A stretch of DNA of 19,010 bases from Armatimonadota bacterium (GCA_023392285.1 JAEVZK010000059.1:1-19010); one strand, 5' to 3'; shown: positions 1-7,221, counted from the first letter of the stretch. A program made the numbers and translations. The notes: a model not told the origin generated them from the sequence alone.

Positions 1-1
1 A

Positions 2-826
2 GACAGGCCCACTCAGCCGAACGAGTTCGATCGGGTCGACCAGTGGCTGCTCAGCCGATTGGCGGCAACGGAGAAGACTGTCCGCTCTGGCTATGAGGCG
101 TACGATCTGCAGAGCGCGTGTCATGCACTTTATAAATTCTTCTGGTCTGAACTGTGCGATTGGTATATCGAGGTGGCGAAGCCTCGACTCGCCGATCCAT
201 CGCGTAAGTCTGTGCCCCAATGGGTGCTACTCACTGCCATCGACTCGTTCTTAAGGATGCTGCATCCCGTGATGCCGTTCATCACGGAAGAGCTTTATAG
301 CTACCTTCCAATCAACAAAGACGAGGAATTTCTCATGTCCGCCAAATGGCCGCAAATGCAGAATTGGTATAGCAACGAAGGGGCAGAAAGTTCAGTCGAG
401 CACACTTTCGAAGTGACGCGATCTCTGCGGGCTTTGCGAGCAGAGCTTGGGTTCGGCCCCGGAGTGATGATCAGCGAGGTCTTCTACGAAGGGAATTTGG
501 CTGATCCCGAGATCGTCGCTTCACAGGCTTGGATCGGTTCGCTGCGACAAGGAGTACCCGCCGCCACGCATGTGTCGATGGCCAGCTCCGACGTCGATCT
601 TCATCTTCCAATTGGCGACATCGACGTCGCTAAGGAACTCGAGCGAGCGGAGCGGGAGATTGCCAAGAGAAAACAAGACCTACTTGGGGTTGAAAAGCGG
701 CTGTCGGATCCGACCTTTTTGGAACGCGCGAAGCCAGAAATTGTCGAGAAGACACAGTCTCAGGCAAAAGAACTTCGCGAGCAAATCAGCAAGTTCGAGG
801 AACGGAGAAAGCTTTTCGAAAAATAG
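2..826 (+). CDS. valS: Valine--tRNA ligase, C-terminal part (5' end outside window)
   Basis: Charges tRNA-Val with valine in the cytoplasm. Only the last 274 codons are present; the frame is open from base 2 to the TAA at 824-826, so the HIGH and KMSKS catalytic motifs lie upstream of the window. The visible part starts in the anticodon-binding helical domain: DQWLLSRL, then FFWSELCDWYIEVAKPRL, a hallmark of ValRS, and HPVMPFITEELY. It ends in the ValRS C-terminal coiled-coil arm (LPIGDIDVAKELERAEREI, then a Lys/Glu-rich helix pair with LSDPTFLERAKPEIVEK). No strong terminator follows. The next gene starts 77 bases downstream with its own ribosome binding site and a possible promoter. Identification is certain; only the N-terminal completeness cannot be judged. 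Confidence 0.97.
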   Translation, partial: DRPTQPNEFDRVDQWLLSRLAATEKTVRSGYEAYDLQSACHALYKFFWSELCDWYIEVAKPRLADPSRKSVPQWVLLTAIDSFLRMLHPVMPFITEELYSYLPINKDEEFLMSAKWPQMQNWYSNEGAESSVEHTFEVTRSLRALRAELGFGPGVMISEVFYEGNLADPEIVASQAWIGSLRQGVPAATHVSMASSDVDLHLPIGDIDVAKELERAEREIAKRKQDLLGVEKRLSDPTFLERAKPEIVEKTQSQAKELREQISKFEERRKLFEK

Positions 827-867
827 CAGCTTGTACACTATCTTTGGGGGAGCAAAATTTATTTCTC

Positions 868-900
868 TATAGTCATATTTTTCATTAAAGTTCGGAGAGG
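868..900 (+). promoter_or_regulatory. Candidate -10 box and Shine-Dalgarno for the 98-aa gene
   Basis: TATAGT at 868-873 is a good -10 match in an A+T-rich gap. A weak TTGGGG lies about 18 bases upstream. GGAGAGG at 894-900 is a strong Shine-Dalgarno sequence a few bases before ATG 904. This is one of few genes in the window with a classical leader and ribosome binding site. Confidence 0.45.
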
Positions 901-903
901 AAT

Positions 904-1200
904 ATGTCTAGCTCAAAAACGACTACGAATCATGATGAAATCCGCAAGTGGGCGGAAGCTCGTAAGGCTAAGCCGTCCGTCGTCGCGCACACTGGTAAAG
1001 GCGAAGATCTGGGAATTCTGCGTCTGAATTTTCCCGGTTATTCAGGTGAGGATACGCTGAAGGAAATCTCCTGGGACGATTGGTTCCGAAAATTCGACGA
1101 GCAGGAATTAGCATTGCTTTTCCAAGAAGAAACCAAAGATGGAAAGCCGAGCAATTTTAACAAGCTGGTTAGCCGAAATGGCCGTAAGTCGAAAGACTGA
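904..1200 (+). CDS. Small conserved hypothetical protein (98 aa), often mislabelled as a glucan branching enzyme
   Basis: A 98-residue acidic soluble protein of unknown function, with no signal peptide or membrane segment. It carries the pattern of a widespread small family: an N-terminal HDEIRKWAEARKAKPSVV, then LGILRLNFPGYSGEDTLKEISWDDWFRKFDE and a terminal LALLFQEETKDGKPSNFNKLV. From memory of the family, similar proteins are often labelled 1,4-alpha-glucan branching enzyme in automatic annotation. It is far too short for that enzyme and has none of its catalytic motifs. The start is well supported by GGAGAGG just upstream. It lies between valS and phoU, with 56 bases before the phoU start, so the context says little about its role. 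The gene call is secure and the function is unknown. Confidence 0.85.
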   Translation: MSSSKTTTNHDEIRKWAEARKAKPSVVAHTGKGEDLGILRLNFPGYSGEDTLKEISWDDWFRKFDEQELALLFQEETKDGKPSNFNKLVSRNGRKSKD

Positions 1201-1244
1201 GAGCCTCGTCACGAGTTCCTAACCCTCATTTAACAGTTCGCAGC

Positions 1245-1250
1245 CATACT
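1245..1250 (+). promoter_or_regulatory. Possible -10 box of a leaderless phoU transcript
   Basis: CATACT lies exactly six bases before the GTG start at 1257, the same spacing as at rnj, mnmG and the nucleotidyltransferase gene. There is no TGn extension and no clear -35, so this is the weakest member of the set. No Shine-Dalgarno is visible before GTG 1257. Confidence 0.3.
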
Positions 1251-1256
1251 TCAAGT

Positions 1257-1916
1257 GTGCAGCAGCTACGAGCCAATTATCAGGAGACCCTTGCTCAGAT
1301 CAAATCGGAGATTCTGCGCATGGGTGCCATCTCCGCGGAAATGGTGAGGCTGGCGACGGAGGCGACGATTAACGGCGACATCGAGCTTGCTCGCCAGGTG
1401 ATGGGAATGGATGACGAGATCGATGAAATGGATCGATCGACTCTCCAGATGTCCATGATCACGCTTATGCAGCAGGCACCGGTCGCGACTGACCTGCGCA
1501 TGATTGTTTCAACTATGGGCATTGTTGGGGAAATCGAGCGGGTCGCTGATGACGCCGTCAAGCTCGCGAGGCGCGCCAAAAAGCTGTCCGGCCACTTTCC
1601 GTCGGAGATGAAGCTGGCGCTCCACGAGCTTGGAGAGGAAGCAAGAAAAGCCTTTCTCCTGTCGATCAAGCTGTACAACGACTACGATGATGATCTGGCG
1701 AAGGAGATTATCCGCATGGATCACGAAATCGACACTCGCTATGTCGAAGAACGCAAGAAGGTGTTTGATTTAATCTCGAGCCAACCCGAAAACACGGAAA
1801 TGTTGGTTCGCACGATCGATGCTTTCCATCATCTGGAGCACGTGGCCGATCACGCGGTCGAGATTGCTTATCGGCTCAAGATCCTCAACAATCACTCTTC
1901 TTCCGATTCTGGGTAG
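1257..1916 (+). CDS. phoU: Phosphate-signalling complex protein PhoU
   Basis: Cytoplasmic negative regulator linking the Pst phosphate transporter to PhoR/PhoB-type signalling in well-studied bacteria. The 219-residue length is normal. It shows the two-fold repeated three-helix PhoU architecture: repeat one has MDDEIDEMD, then PVATDLRMIVSTMGIVGEIERVADD; repeat two has MDHEIDTRYVE, then HHLEHVADHAVEIA. The repeated ExxxD-type clusters are the metal-binding motifs of PhoU. The start is GTG 1257, which gives the usual N-terminal stretch (QLRANYQETL); the next ATG (1321) would cut the first helix. No pst or pho genes are visible in the window, so this copy is an orphan here. Its 3' end overlaps the convergent transporter gene by 25 bases. 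Confidence 0.93.
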   Translation: MQQLRANYQETLAQIKSEILRMGAISAEMVRLATEATINGDIELARQVMGMDDEIDEMDRSTLQMSMITLMQQAPVATDLRMIVSTMGIVGEIERVADDAVKLARRAKKLSGHFPSEMKLALHELGEEARKAFLLSIKLYNDYDDDLAKEIIRMDHEIDTRYVEERKKVFDLISSQPENTEMLVRTIDAFHHLEHVADHAVEIAYRLKILNNHSSSDSG

Positions 1917-3205
1917 AGCTTGGGATTGAGGAGGATGGAGACTCGGGTGATTCTTCGTCGTGCCACATTTTCGACCCGCATCTTGCCGAGCTTGGTTTCG
2001 ACAGAATCGCCAGGGCGCGGGACCCGGCTTAACTCGTTGACGATAATAGTCGCCAGGGTCTCCGTTCGATCGGAGATAATGGTCGTATCGAGATTGAGGT
2101 AGTTGATTAACTCATCGACCCGGATCTCCGCCCGGGCCGAGACACGACCATTTGCGAAGATTTCGATCGGCGGGCGCTCACTCTCAAGGCGATCCTCAAG
2201 CTCACCAAAAACTTCCTCGACCACGTCTTCCAGGGTGATCAGGCCGCTGGTTCCGCCATATTCATCCATGACGATCAGCATCTGGGTCTTATTCTCACGC
2301 ATGGTCGTGACGATCTTTTCAAGCGTTAGATTCTCAGGAATTGCCACCACAGGACGTGCAATTTGGGAGAGGTCGAATGGGTCGGTTTCCCAGTTCTTGA
2401 AGATGTCATGCAGATACGCAATCCCGATCATTTCGTCGATATCACCGTTGCAAACGGGAATCCGCGTGAATGGAATTTCTTTCAGCTTCTTCCGCAGCTG
2501 ATCTCGATCGGCAGTTGCATCGAGCCATTTGATGTCGAGGCGATGAATCATGATGTCCCGAGCGGCTAAGACATCGAGGCGCAGCGCTCTTGCCACCATA
2601 TCGGCATGGATTTTATCGAGAGTGCCCTCCGCGCCACCCGACTGTACAAGCATCATCAGCTCTTCTTTGGCGACGGAGCTGTCACTCTCATTCTCCTTGA
2701 TTCCCAGCATGCGCACCACCAGCTTCGCGCTCGCTTGAGCTAGCCAGATGATCGGCCGCAGAATAACAACCAAGGCCAGCATCGGACGGAAGAGAACCAG
2801 AGCCATCTTCTCCGGCATCCGCAATGATAAATACTTAGGTACGAGTTCTCCCAGTACTACAAGGAAATAGGTAATGAGAAGAAACGAGAGGATGTGGATG
2901 AGGCGCTCGACGGTCGCATTCTCGACCCTGCCAAACAAGCCGACGAGAGAGTTGGTAACAAATGGCTCAGTGATGGACCCCACACCGATCCCGATCATCG
3001 TGATGCCGATTTGGCTGGCCGCAACCAGGGGGGAAATATCTTCGAGCTGCTTTGCAAGTCGCTTAGCTGGACGGCTGCCTTTCTTCGCAAGCGCATCAAG
3101 CCTGCTCTTGCGTGAACTCACGATCGCGTACTCGGCCGCGACGAAGAAGAAGCTGCCCAATAGCAAGAGAAGGCTGATGACCGCCATCAGCCATGTTTCA
3201 CCCAT
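1892..3205 (-). CDS. CNNM/CorC (HlyC-family) divalent-cation transporter-like membrane protein
   Basis: Inner-membrane protein of 437 residues with the usual domain order. A DUF21/CNNM transmembrane domain covers about residues 5-190 (FFFVAAEYAIVSSRKSRL, SQIGIT at 65-70, GELVPKYLSLR at 119-129). Two CBS domains lie at about 215-275 and 280-340, with DEYGGTSGLITLEDVVEEVF at 314-333. A CorC_HlyC C-terminal domain covers about 350-430. Characterised relatives (bacterial CorC, human CNNM) export Mg2+ with Na+ exchange and use the CBS pair for nucleotide sensing. The haemolysin label of the family is historical. It is last in a minus-strand cluster after NfeD and two flotillins, 41 bases beyond the second flotillin, but an extended -10 box in that gap suggests separate transcription. 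Cation specificity cannot be read from the sequence. Confidence 0.93.
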   Translation of the reverse strand: MGETWLMAVISLLLLLGSFFFVAAEYAIVSSRKSRLDALAKKGSRPAKRLAKQLEDISPLVAASQIGITMIGIGVGSITEPFVTNSLVGLFGRVENATVERLIHILSFLLITYFLVVLGELVPKYLSLRMPEKMALVLFRPMLALVVILRPIIWLAQASAKLVVRMLGIKENESDSSVAKEELMMLVQSGGAEGTLDKIHADMVARALRLDVLAARDIMIHRLDIKWLDATADRDQLRKKLKEIPFTRIPVCNGDIDEMIGIAYLHDIFKNWETDPFDLSQIARPVVAIPENLTLEKIVTTMRENKTQMLIVMDEYGGTSGLITLEDVVEEVFGELEDRLESERPPIEIFANGRVSARAEIRVDELINYLNLDTTIISDRTETLATIIVNELSRVPRPGDSVETKLGKMRVENVARRRITRVSILLNPKLYPESEEE

Positions 3206-3213
3206 CTCTCGCT

Positions 3214-3222
3214 ATTGTATCA
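3214..3222 (-). promoter_or_regulatory. Extended -10 promoter element for the CNNM gene
   Basis: On the minus strand TGATACAAT, a TGn-extended -10 box, ends eight bases before ATG 3205. A start site 6-7 bases downstream would give a leader of one or two bases. The gene could thus be transcribed separately from the flotillins. No convincing -35 is needed or seen. Confidence 0.5.
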
Positions 3223-3246
3223 GCTTCGCAGAGTTGCGAACCCTGC

Positions 3247-4602
3247 TCAGCTGTCCTTCCTAATCTTGGGGGCTTTCGGTGATGGAGGTGCAGCCGGCCG
3301 CGAATCTTCGACGTTTGCAGGCACGCTGAACTCAGGCGTTGGCACGTGGGTAACGATCACCTGGGGCTCAGACTTTGGCGTGCCAATCTGATTGATCTTC
3401 TCAACCAAGTCGATTCCAAAGAGCTGCTTGACCTGCTCCAGCGCGGAGATCGTCTTGCCGGCCATGCCTCCTCCGGTTCGTGAGTCGATCATCGTGACCT
3501 TCTCCACGTTTGTCTCGGGGATTGTGTCGGTCAGCGCCTTGATGATGCCGTCGAGCTTCTGCGTCAGCAAGACCTCTCGCGCGCTTGGGCCAGCCTGCCG
3601 ATACGTTTCTGACAACGTTCTGAGCGCTTCGGCACGTGCTCTGCCTTCCTCGATCGTGCTCGCCACTTGGGCCTTCGCGTTCGCCTCGGCCGCTTCGGCG
3701 CTGGCACGAGCCGGCGCTACGACATCAGCTTCGAGCTTGCGCCGGATTTGCTCCACGCGGGCGCGCTGCACATCGAGTTCAGCCTTCGCCTGAGCGACGG
3801 CAGCCAACACCTGCGCCTGCTCTTCCGCCACCAGAGCATCTCGTCGGGTAAGAGACTCGGTAAGTCGCTTCTGCATGTCCGCCTTGGCGATACTGGTATT
3901 CGCCTCGACTTCCGCCGTTTTCCGGCGCTCGAGGTTGTCTGCGGACTGGATCTCGGATTCTGCGTGAGCCTGAGCTTCAGCAACCCTGGCCTTCGCGATC
4001 ACTTCGGCATTTCGTCGACGCCCGATGCTGTCGAGATATTTCACCTCGTCCTGCACGTTCTGGATCTTCATCGTGTCCACGACCAAGCCCAGCGCGGTCA
4101 TATCCTGTTCGACCTCAGCCACGAGCCGTTCTGCGAACAGGAGCTTGTCCTCGTTCACCTGCTCTGGGGTCATCGTGGCAAGAATGCCTCGCAGGGACCC
4201 TTCCAAAGTGGCCTTTGCGATCGCCATGATCTCCATGCGGTTCTTACCTAGGAAGCGCTCGATCGCATTGTGGATGAGGGGTTCGTGGCCAGCGACTTTC
4301 ACGTTCGCCACGCCCTGAACCGTGAGCGGAATGCCGCCTTTCGAATAAGCATTCACCGCTTGGACGTCGATGACCATGTTCGTCAGGTCCATCTTGTCCA
4401 CCCGCTCCATCAGCGGAACGCGGAAGCCCCGCCCGCCCTTGATTAAGCGGTAACCATAGATTCGGCCGTTGCTCCTCTGCTTCGATCCGGAAAAGATCAG
4501 CACCTCGTTTGGAGCGCAGATGTAAATCAGGCCCTTCATGCCGATGAGGGCGATCACGACGAAGAAGAATAAGACCCCGAGCAGAATGGTCATTGCGGTC
4601 AT
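3247..4602 (-). CDS. Flotillin-like SPFH/Band-7 protein (second copy, Pro-rich tail)
   Basis: Membrane scaffold of the flotillin/YqiK class, associated in other bacteria with membrane microdomains and fluidity control. 451 residues: a hydrophobic N-terminal anchor at about 5-21, the SPFH entry motif CAPNEVLIFSGSK at 29-41, an SPFH domain to about residue 200 (NAYSKGGIPL, KYLDSIGRRR), then a long Ala/Glu-rich coiled coil to about 345 with repeated EA pairs (AEAQAHAESE, AEAAEANAKAQ). It ends in a globular stretch and a Pro-rich tail from about 415 (PTPEFSVPANVE, PAAPPSPKAPK) that the neighbouring paralogue lacks. Its ATG overlaps the TGA of that paralogue by four bases (ATGA), so the two are translationally coupled and probably made in fixed ratio. 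Exact partner or lipid unknown. Confidence 0.92.
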   Translation of the reverse strand: MTAMTILLGVLFFFVVIALIGMKGLIYICAPNEVLIFSGSKQRSNGRIYGYRLIKGGRGFRVPLMERVDKMDLTNMVIDVQAVNAYSKGGIPLTVQGVANVKVAGHEPLIHNAIERFLGKNRMEIMAIAKATLEGSLRGILATMTPEQVNEDKLLFAERLVAEVEQDMTALGLVVDTMKIQNVQDEVKYLDSIGRRRNAEVIAKARVAEAQAHAESEIQSADNLERRKTAEVEANTSIAKADMQKRLTESLTRRDALVAEEQAQVLAAVAQAKAELDVQRARVEQIRRKLEADVVAPARASAEAAEANAKAQVASTIEEGRARAEALRTLSETYRQAGPSAREVLLTQKLDGIIKALTDTIPETNVEKVTMIDSRTGGGMAGKTISALEQVKQLFGIDLVEKINQIGTPKSEPQVIVTHVPTPEFSVPANVEDSRPAAPPSPKAPKIRKDS

Positions 4603-5936
4603 GCCTTCACCTCCGGCTCGATGAGTGATTTCACGGGGATTGGCCCCTCTTGGTGTTTAGAGGCCGCCACCGCTTTCGGAATGTTGATGCCGGTCGCAGA
4701 CTCAACCGCTTCGAAAACTGAGTTGAGCATCGCGGGATAGCTGGCGATGTAGCTGGAAAGCACCTTCCCATCGCCTCCATCGATCATCTGCAAGTTATCG
4801 ATCTTGACCCGAGCGACGCCCTTGCCCGCGCTCGTGATCAGCTTCTCAATGTCTTCCATGAGGTAGATCGTAAGTGCGCTCTCTCCCGCCTCTTTCCAAG
4901 CGTCGTGCATCAACTGCAAGGCTTGCGATGAGGCCACGCCTCGTTCGCGCAGGATCGCGGCTTCGCCTCGCGCTCGGAATTCCTGGGCCCGCTGGCTGGC
5001 TTCCGCTGGTAAGACCTGGTCCGTTTGGAGTCTTAAGGTTTCAAGCTCAGTTCGAACCTGTTGCAGCTCCTGTTCAGCTTTGGCCCGTGCTTCACGAGCA
5101 GCTGCCAGCGTGCGCTCTTCCTGAGCACGCACCTGAGCATCGAGTTCGGCCTGCACTTTGCGAAACTCGTTTGTGAGCTTCGAAATGTTGGCATCGGCGT
5201 TGGCTTTGGCTACGTTGGCCCTGCCCCTCGCCTCAGACTCCGCCTGTTCCGCCGAGCGAAGCGAGTTGCTCTCGGCAATTTCCGCATCTCGGATGACATT
5301 CGCAATCGCTTCTCGGCCAATCGAATCCAGATACTGTTTGTCATCACTCACGTGAAGGATCTTGAATGTATCCAAGTGGATCCCAAGCTTTCGTAGGTCT
5401 TGCTCTGATTCGACAGAAAGCTCGTCGGAGAACTTGAGACGATCTTCATTGATCTCTTCGGGCGTGAGCCGAGCCAGAACACCGCGCAAGTGGCCTTCGA
5501 GTGTCTCCTTGGCCACACGCCGAACCTCGTTCTGATCACGATCGAGGAACCGTTCGATCGCATTGCCAATCACGGTGGGATCACTGCTGATCTTCACATT
5601 GGCGACCGCATCGACGTTCAGGGCGATGCCGCCTTTTGAATAAGCGCCACGGATCGCCATCGGCACTTCCATCGTGTTCAGGCTCATCCGAGAAGCTGTC
5701 TGCAGGACCGGAATCATGACGCCGCGGCCGCCGAAGACGGTCGTAAAGCTTCGGGTTGCACCATCGGCCAGCTTTGACTTGCTTCCCGAGAAGATCAAGA
5801 CCTCGTTCGGAGGGCAGATCTTCAACATGCTCTTAAAAAAGGCAACGAGGAAAAGCAAGCCGACGAGCAGCACGCCCGCGATGATCAGGGCGGCCTTGAT
5901 GGTGTCCACATCTAGCGGAGCTGTATTGGGTGGCAT
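4599..5936 (-). CDS. Flotillin-like SPFH/Band-7 protein (first copy)
   Basis: 445-residue membrane scaffold protein, paralogous to the next gene in the operon. It has a transmembrane anchor at about 13-35 (LIIAGVLLVGLLFLVAFF), the shared motif CPPNEVLIFSGSK at 41-53, an SPFH domain to about 215 (GAYSKGGIAL, QYLDSIGREA), and a Glu/Ala/Arg-rich coiled coil at about 215-340. The C-terminal domain (SALTIYLMEDIEKLI) differs from the second copy and lacks its Pro-rich tail. It follows the NfeD gene with nine bases between, the same order as yuaF-floT in Bacillus and yqiJ-yqiK in E. coli, where the small NfeD-like protein partners the flotillin. No strong ribosome binding site is visible before ATG 5936, so coupling to NfeD translation is likely. 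Confidence 0.92.
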   Translation of the reverse strand: MPPNTAPLDVDTIKAALIIAGVLLVGLLFLVAFFKSMLKICPPNEVLIFSGSKSKLADGATRSFTTVFGGRGVMIPVLQTASRMSLNTMEVPMAIRGAYSKGGIALNVDAVANVKISSDPTVIGNAIERFLDRDQNEVRRVAKETLEGHLRGVLARLTPEEINEDRLKFSDELSVESEQDLRKLGIHLDTFKILHVSDDKQYLDSIGREAIANVIRDAEIAESNSLRSAEQAESEARGRANVAKANADANISKLTNEFRKVQAELDAQVRAQEERTLAAAREARAKAEQELQQVRTELETLRLQTDQVLPAEASQRAQEFRARGEAAILRERGVASSQALQLMHDAWKEAGESALTIYLMEDIEKLITSAGKGVARVKIDNLQMIDGGDGKVLSSYIASYPAMLNSVFEAVESATGINIPKAVAASKHQEGPIPVKSLIEPEVKA

Positions 5937-5945
5937 TCTGGTTAA

Positions 5946-6545
5946 TTACGTCCTTTGAACAAGATGGTCGTCCTCGAAGAGAGCGTCTCGCCGCATGACC
6001 TGCGCACGTCCGTTCTCCATGGCAACTACGATGATCGACGTTCCCGCGGCGATCGGCGTTGCATCCTCCGAAGTCGCTAAAAAGTCGATGATGTCTCCTT
6101 TCACGGTGCAGCGAATCCTTCCCGGATTAAGACCGTTGATCGGAACGAGCACTTGCCCCTCCTTGCCAAGAACATCTTGATCCGAGGCACCGCTCGACAC
6201 TTCCGATCGTCGCAGTGTCCGCACGAGAAACCAAACACTGCAGCCCGAAACCATTCCCACTGCGGCCGAGAGCCATACGCCCAAGCTGTCTGGCGTGTCG
6301 GTCAGATAATGAAGGAGCAGGCCCGCCGATCCGAACGCTGCGAAGAAATAAGTGTAGAACCGTAACGAAAAGAAAGGAACCCAGCCAGCAAGGGCGCCTT
6401 GCCAACCTTCGCCATCATGGTCCACATGGTCGAAGCCATGGCCAAGATCAGCGTGTATTTCCGACGCATCGTGCCCGATGCCGAGCAAACTGAGGCAGAT
6501 GAGAACTCCAGCAACGATGGTGGAGACGATATAAAGCGTGAGCAT
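5946..6545 (-). CDS. NfeD-like / YqiJ-YuaF-type membrane protein with OB-fold domain
   Basis: 199-residue membrane protein that partners flotillins in the families it resembles. It has an N-terminal transmembrane helix at about 3-23, a short loop rich in His and Asp (residues 25-44, five His), two further hydrophobic segments at about 60-80 and 88-108, then a soluble C-terminal beta domain at about 122-195 (LGKEGQVLVPINGLNPGRI, GTSIIVVAMENGRAQV) of the NfeD/OB-fold type. It opens the minus-strand cluster NfeD, flotillin, flotillin, CNNM. It is not the long NfeD form: no ClpP-like protease domain is present. A TACTAT box 12 bases before the ATG may be its promoter. The His/Asp loop could bind metal ions, but that is inference. 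Confidence 0.85.
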   Translation of the reverse strand: MLTLYIVSTIVAGVLICLSLLGIGHDASEIHADLGHGFDHVDHDGEGWQGALAGWVPFFSLRFYTYFFAAFGSAGLLLHYLTDTPDSLGVWLSAAVGMVSGCSVWFLVRTLRRSEVSSGASDQDVLGKEGQVLVPINGLNPGRIRCTVKGDIIDFLATSEDATPIAAGTSIIVVAMENGRAQVMRRDALFEDDHLVQRT

Positions 6546-6557
6546 AGAGCTTTAGCC

Positions 6558-6563
6558 ATAGTA
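6558..6563 (-). promoter_or_regulatory. Possible -10 box for the NfeD/flotillin operon
   Basis: TACTAT on the minus strand lies 12 bases before ATG 6545. It matches the TAnnnT form but has no TGn extension and no clear -35. It is the only reasonable -10 in the 53-base gap between this operon and the divergent decayed ORF. Confidence 0.3.
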
Positions 6564-6598
6564 ACGTACTGTTCGACCGTTTCGTTGCGATCACTTCA

Positions 6599-6841
6599 AT
6601 GACTGACGTGGAATCCCGCGGCCGATACGAGGCGTTGCTAGCGGCAATGGTCTCGCCCGCTGAGGTGCGTCAGCTAGTCGAACGCCTTGGAAACGCGGAG
6701 TTTGGCGCCAGTGAAGAGTCGCAAGCGCGCGACGTGGTGGAATAAAGAGACGCGGATGCAGCACACCTAAACGCCTTGCTTAGCGACATTAGTAAAGAAG
6801 CATTCGAAGAAGAACTCCTTCAGAAAGTGGGTGACCACCAA
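6599..6841 (+). pseudogene. Decayed small ORF with one in-frame TAA
   Basis: ATG 6599 opens a 48-codon frame (MTDVESRGRYEALLAAMV, then SPAEVRQLVERLGNAEFG) that stops at TAA 6743-6745. The same frame continues after the stop with equally protein-like helical sequence (DADAAHLNALLSDISKEAFE, then EELLQKVGDHQ). After about base 6841 the translation becomes basic, Cys-rich and implausible, although the frame stays open to 7030. The simplest reading is a gene of about 80 codons or more broken by a nonsense change and truncated or frameshifted downstream. The alternative is a genuine 48-residue protein. The acidic, helical character resembles small antitoxins or regulators, but I do not recognise the family. 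It lies divergent to the NfeD operon at the edge of an A+T-richer patch. Confidence 0.4.
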
Positions 6842-7221
6842 TGCCGAATGAGCCGACTCGAAGCTCGGCCACGACCTGAACTCCAGGTAACGAGAAAGTT
6901 CTATCCTGAAGAACTGCCGCCTGCGACACTTGATTACGGCCGACGAGATTTATTCTTCGACGTGTTCGGAGCTTGCCGTAAATGCCAGTGTTCGCAGTGT
7001 GCCAGTCGCCGTAAAGAGGGCCGGTGCTAAGAAATAGCCGGTGCGATACCGAATCGATCCACGTGTTCTCCCATAGCCATAAATCAGAATCGCCGTTGAA
7101 GTCGATGCCAGACGCAAGAACTCAGAGCCGGACTTGCGAGATTCGCTTTTGTGCGTGATTGAATTTGACCGATAGTGAGTTATACACGCACTCATGTGAG
7201 TTATAAAGGCGATACTGGCAG
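6842..7221. other. Gene-poor stretch, probably remnant DNA
   Basis: No convincing gene on either strand. Open frames here are short, lack start signals and have odd composition. A minus-strand frame (7121 to 6789) carries a fragment, IDFNGDSDLWLWENTW, that loosely recalls FG-GAP/VCBS calcium-binding repeats but has no start codon. The part near 7141-7205 is A+T-richer (25 G+C in the 60 bases from 7141) and holds the direct and inverted repeats listed separately. Confidence 0.5.
7151..7205. repeat. 10-bp direct repeat 21 bp apart, overlapped by a 7-bp inverted repeat
   Basis: GTGAGTTATA occurs at 7175-7184 and again at 7196-7205, a start-to-start distance of 21 bases, about two turns of the helix on one face. 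GTGCGTG at 7151-7157 is the inverse of CACGCAC at 7185-7191. CTCATGTGAG at 7191-7200 is a near palindrome. The cluster lies just past the 3' end of the toxin gene. It could be an operator, a transcript-end structure or a scar of a lost element. Confidence 0.4.

Noticed and set aside
813..822. TTTTCGAAAA palindrome at the end of valS as a terminator
   Set aside because: It is inside the coding sequence, too short for a stable hairpin, and is not followed by a T run.
3667..4251. 194-codon open frame on the plus strand
   Set aside because: Antisense to the coiled-coil region of the second flotillin; composition is a by-product of the Ala/Glu codons.
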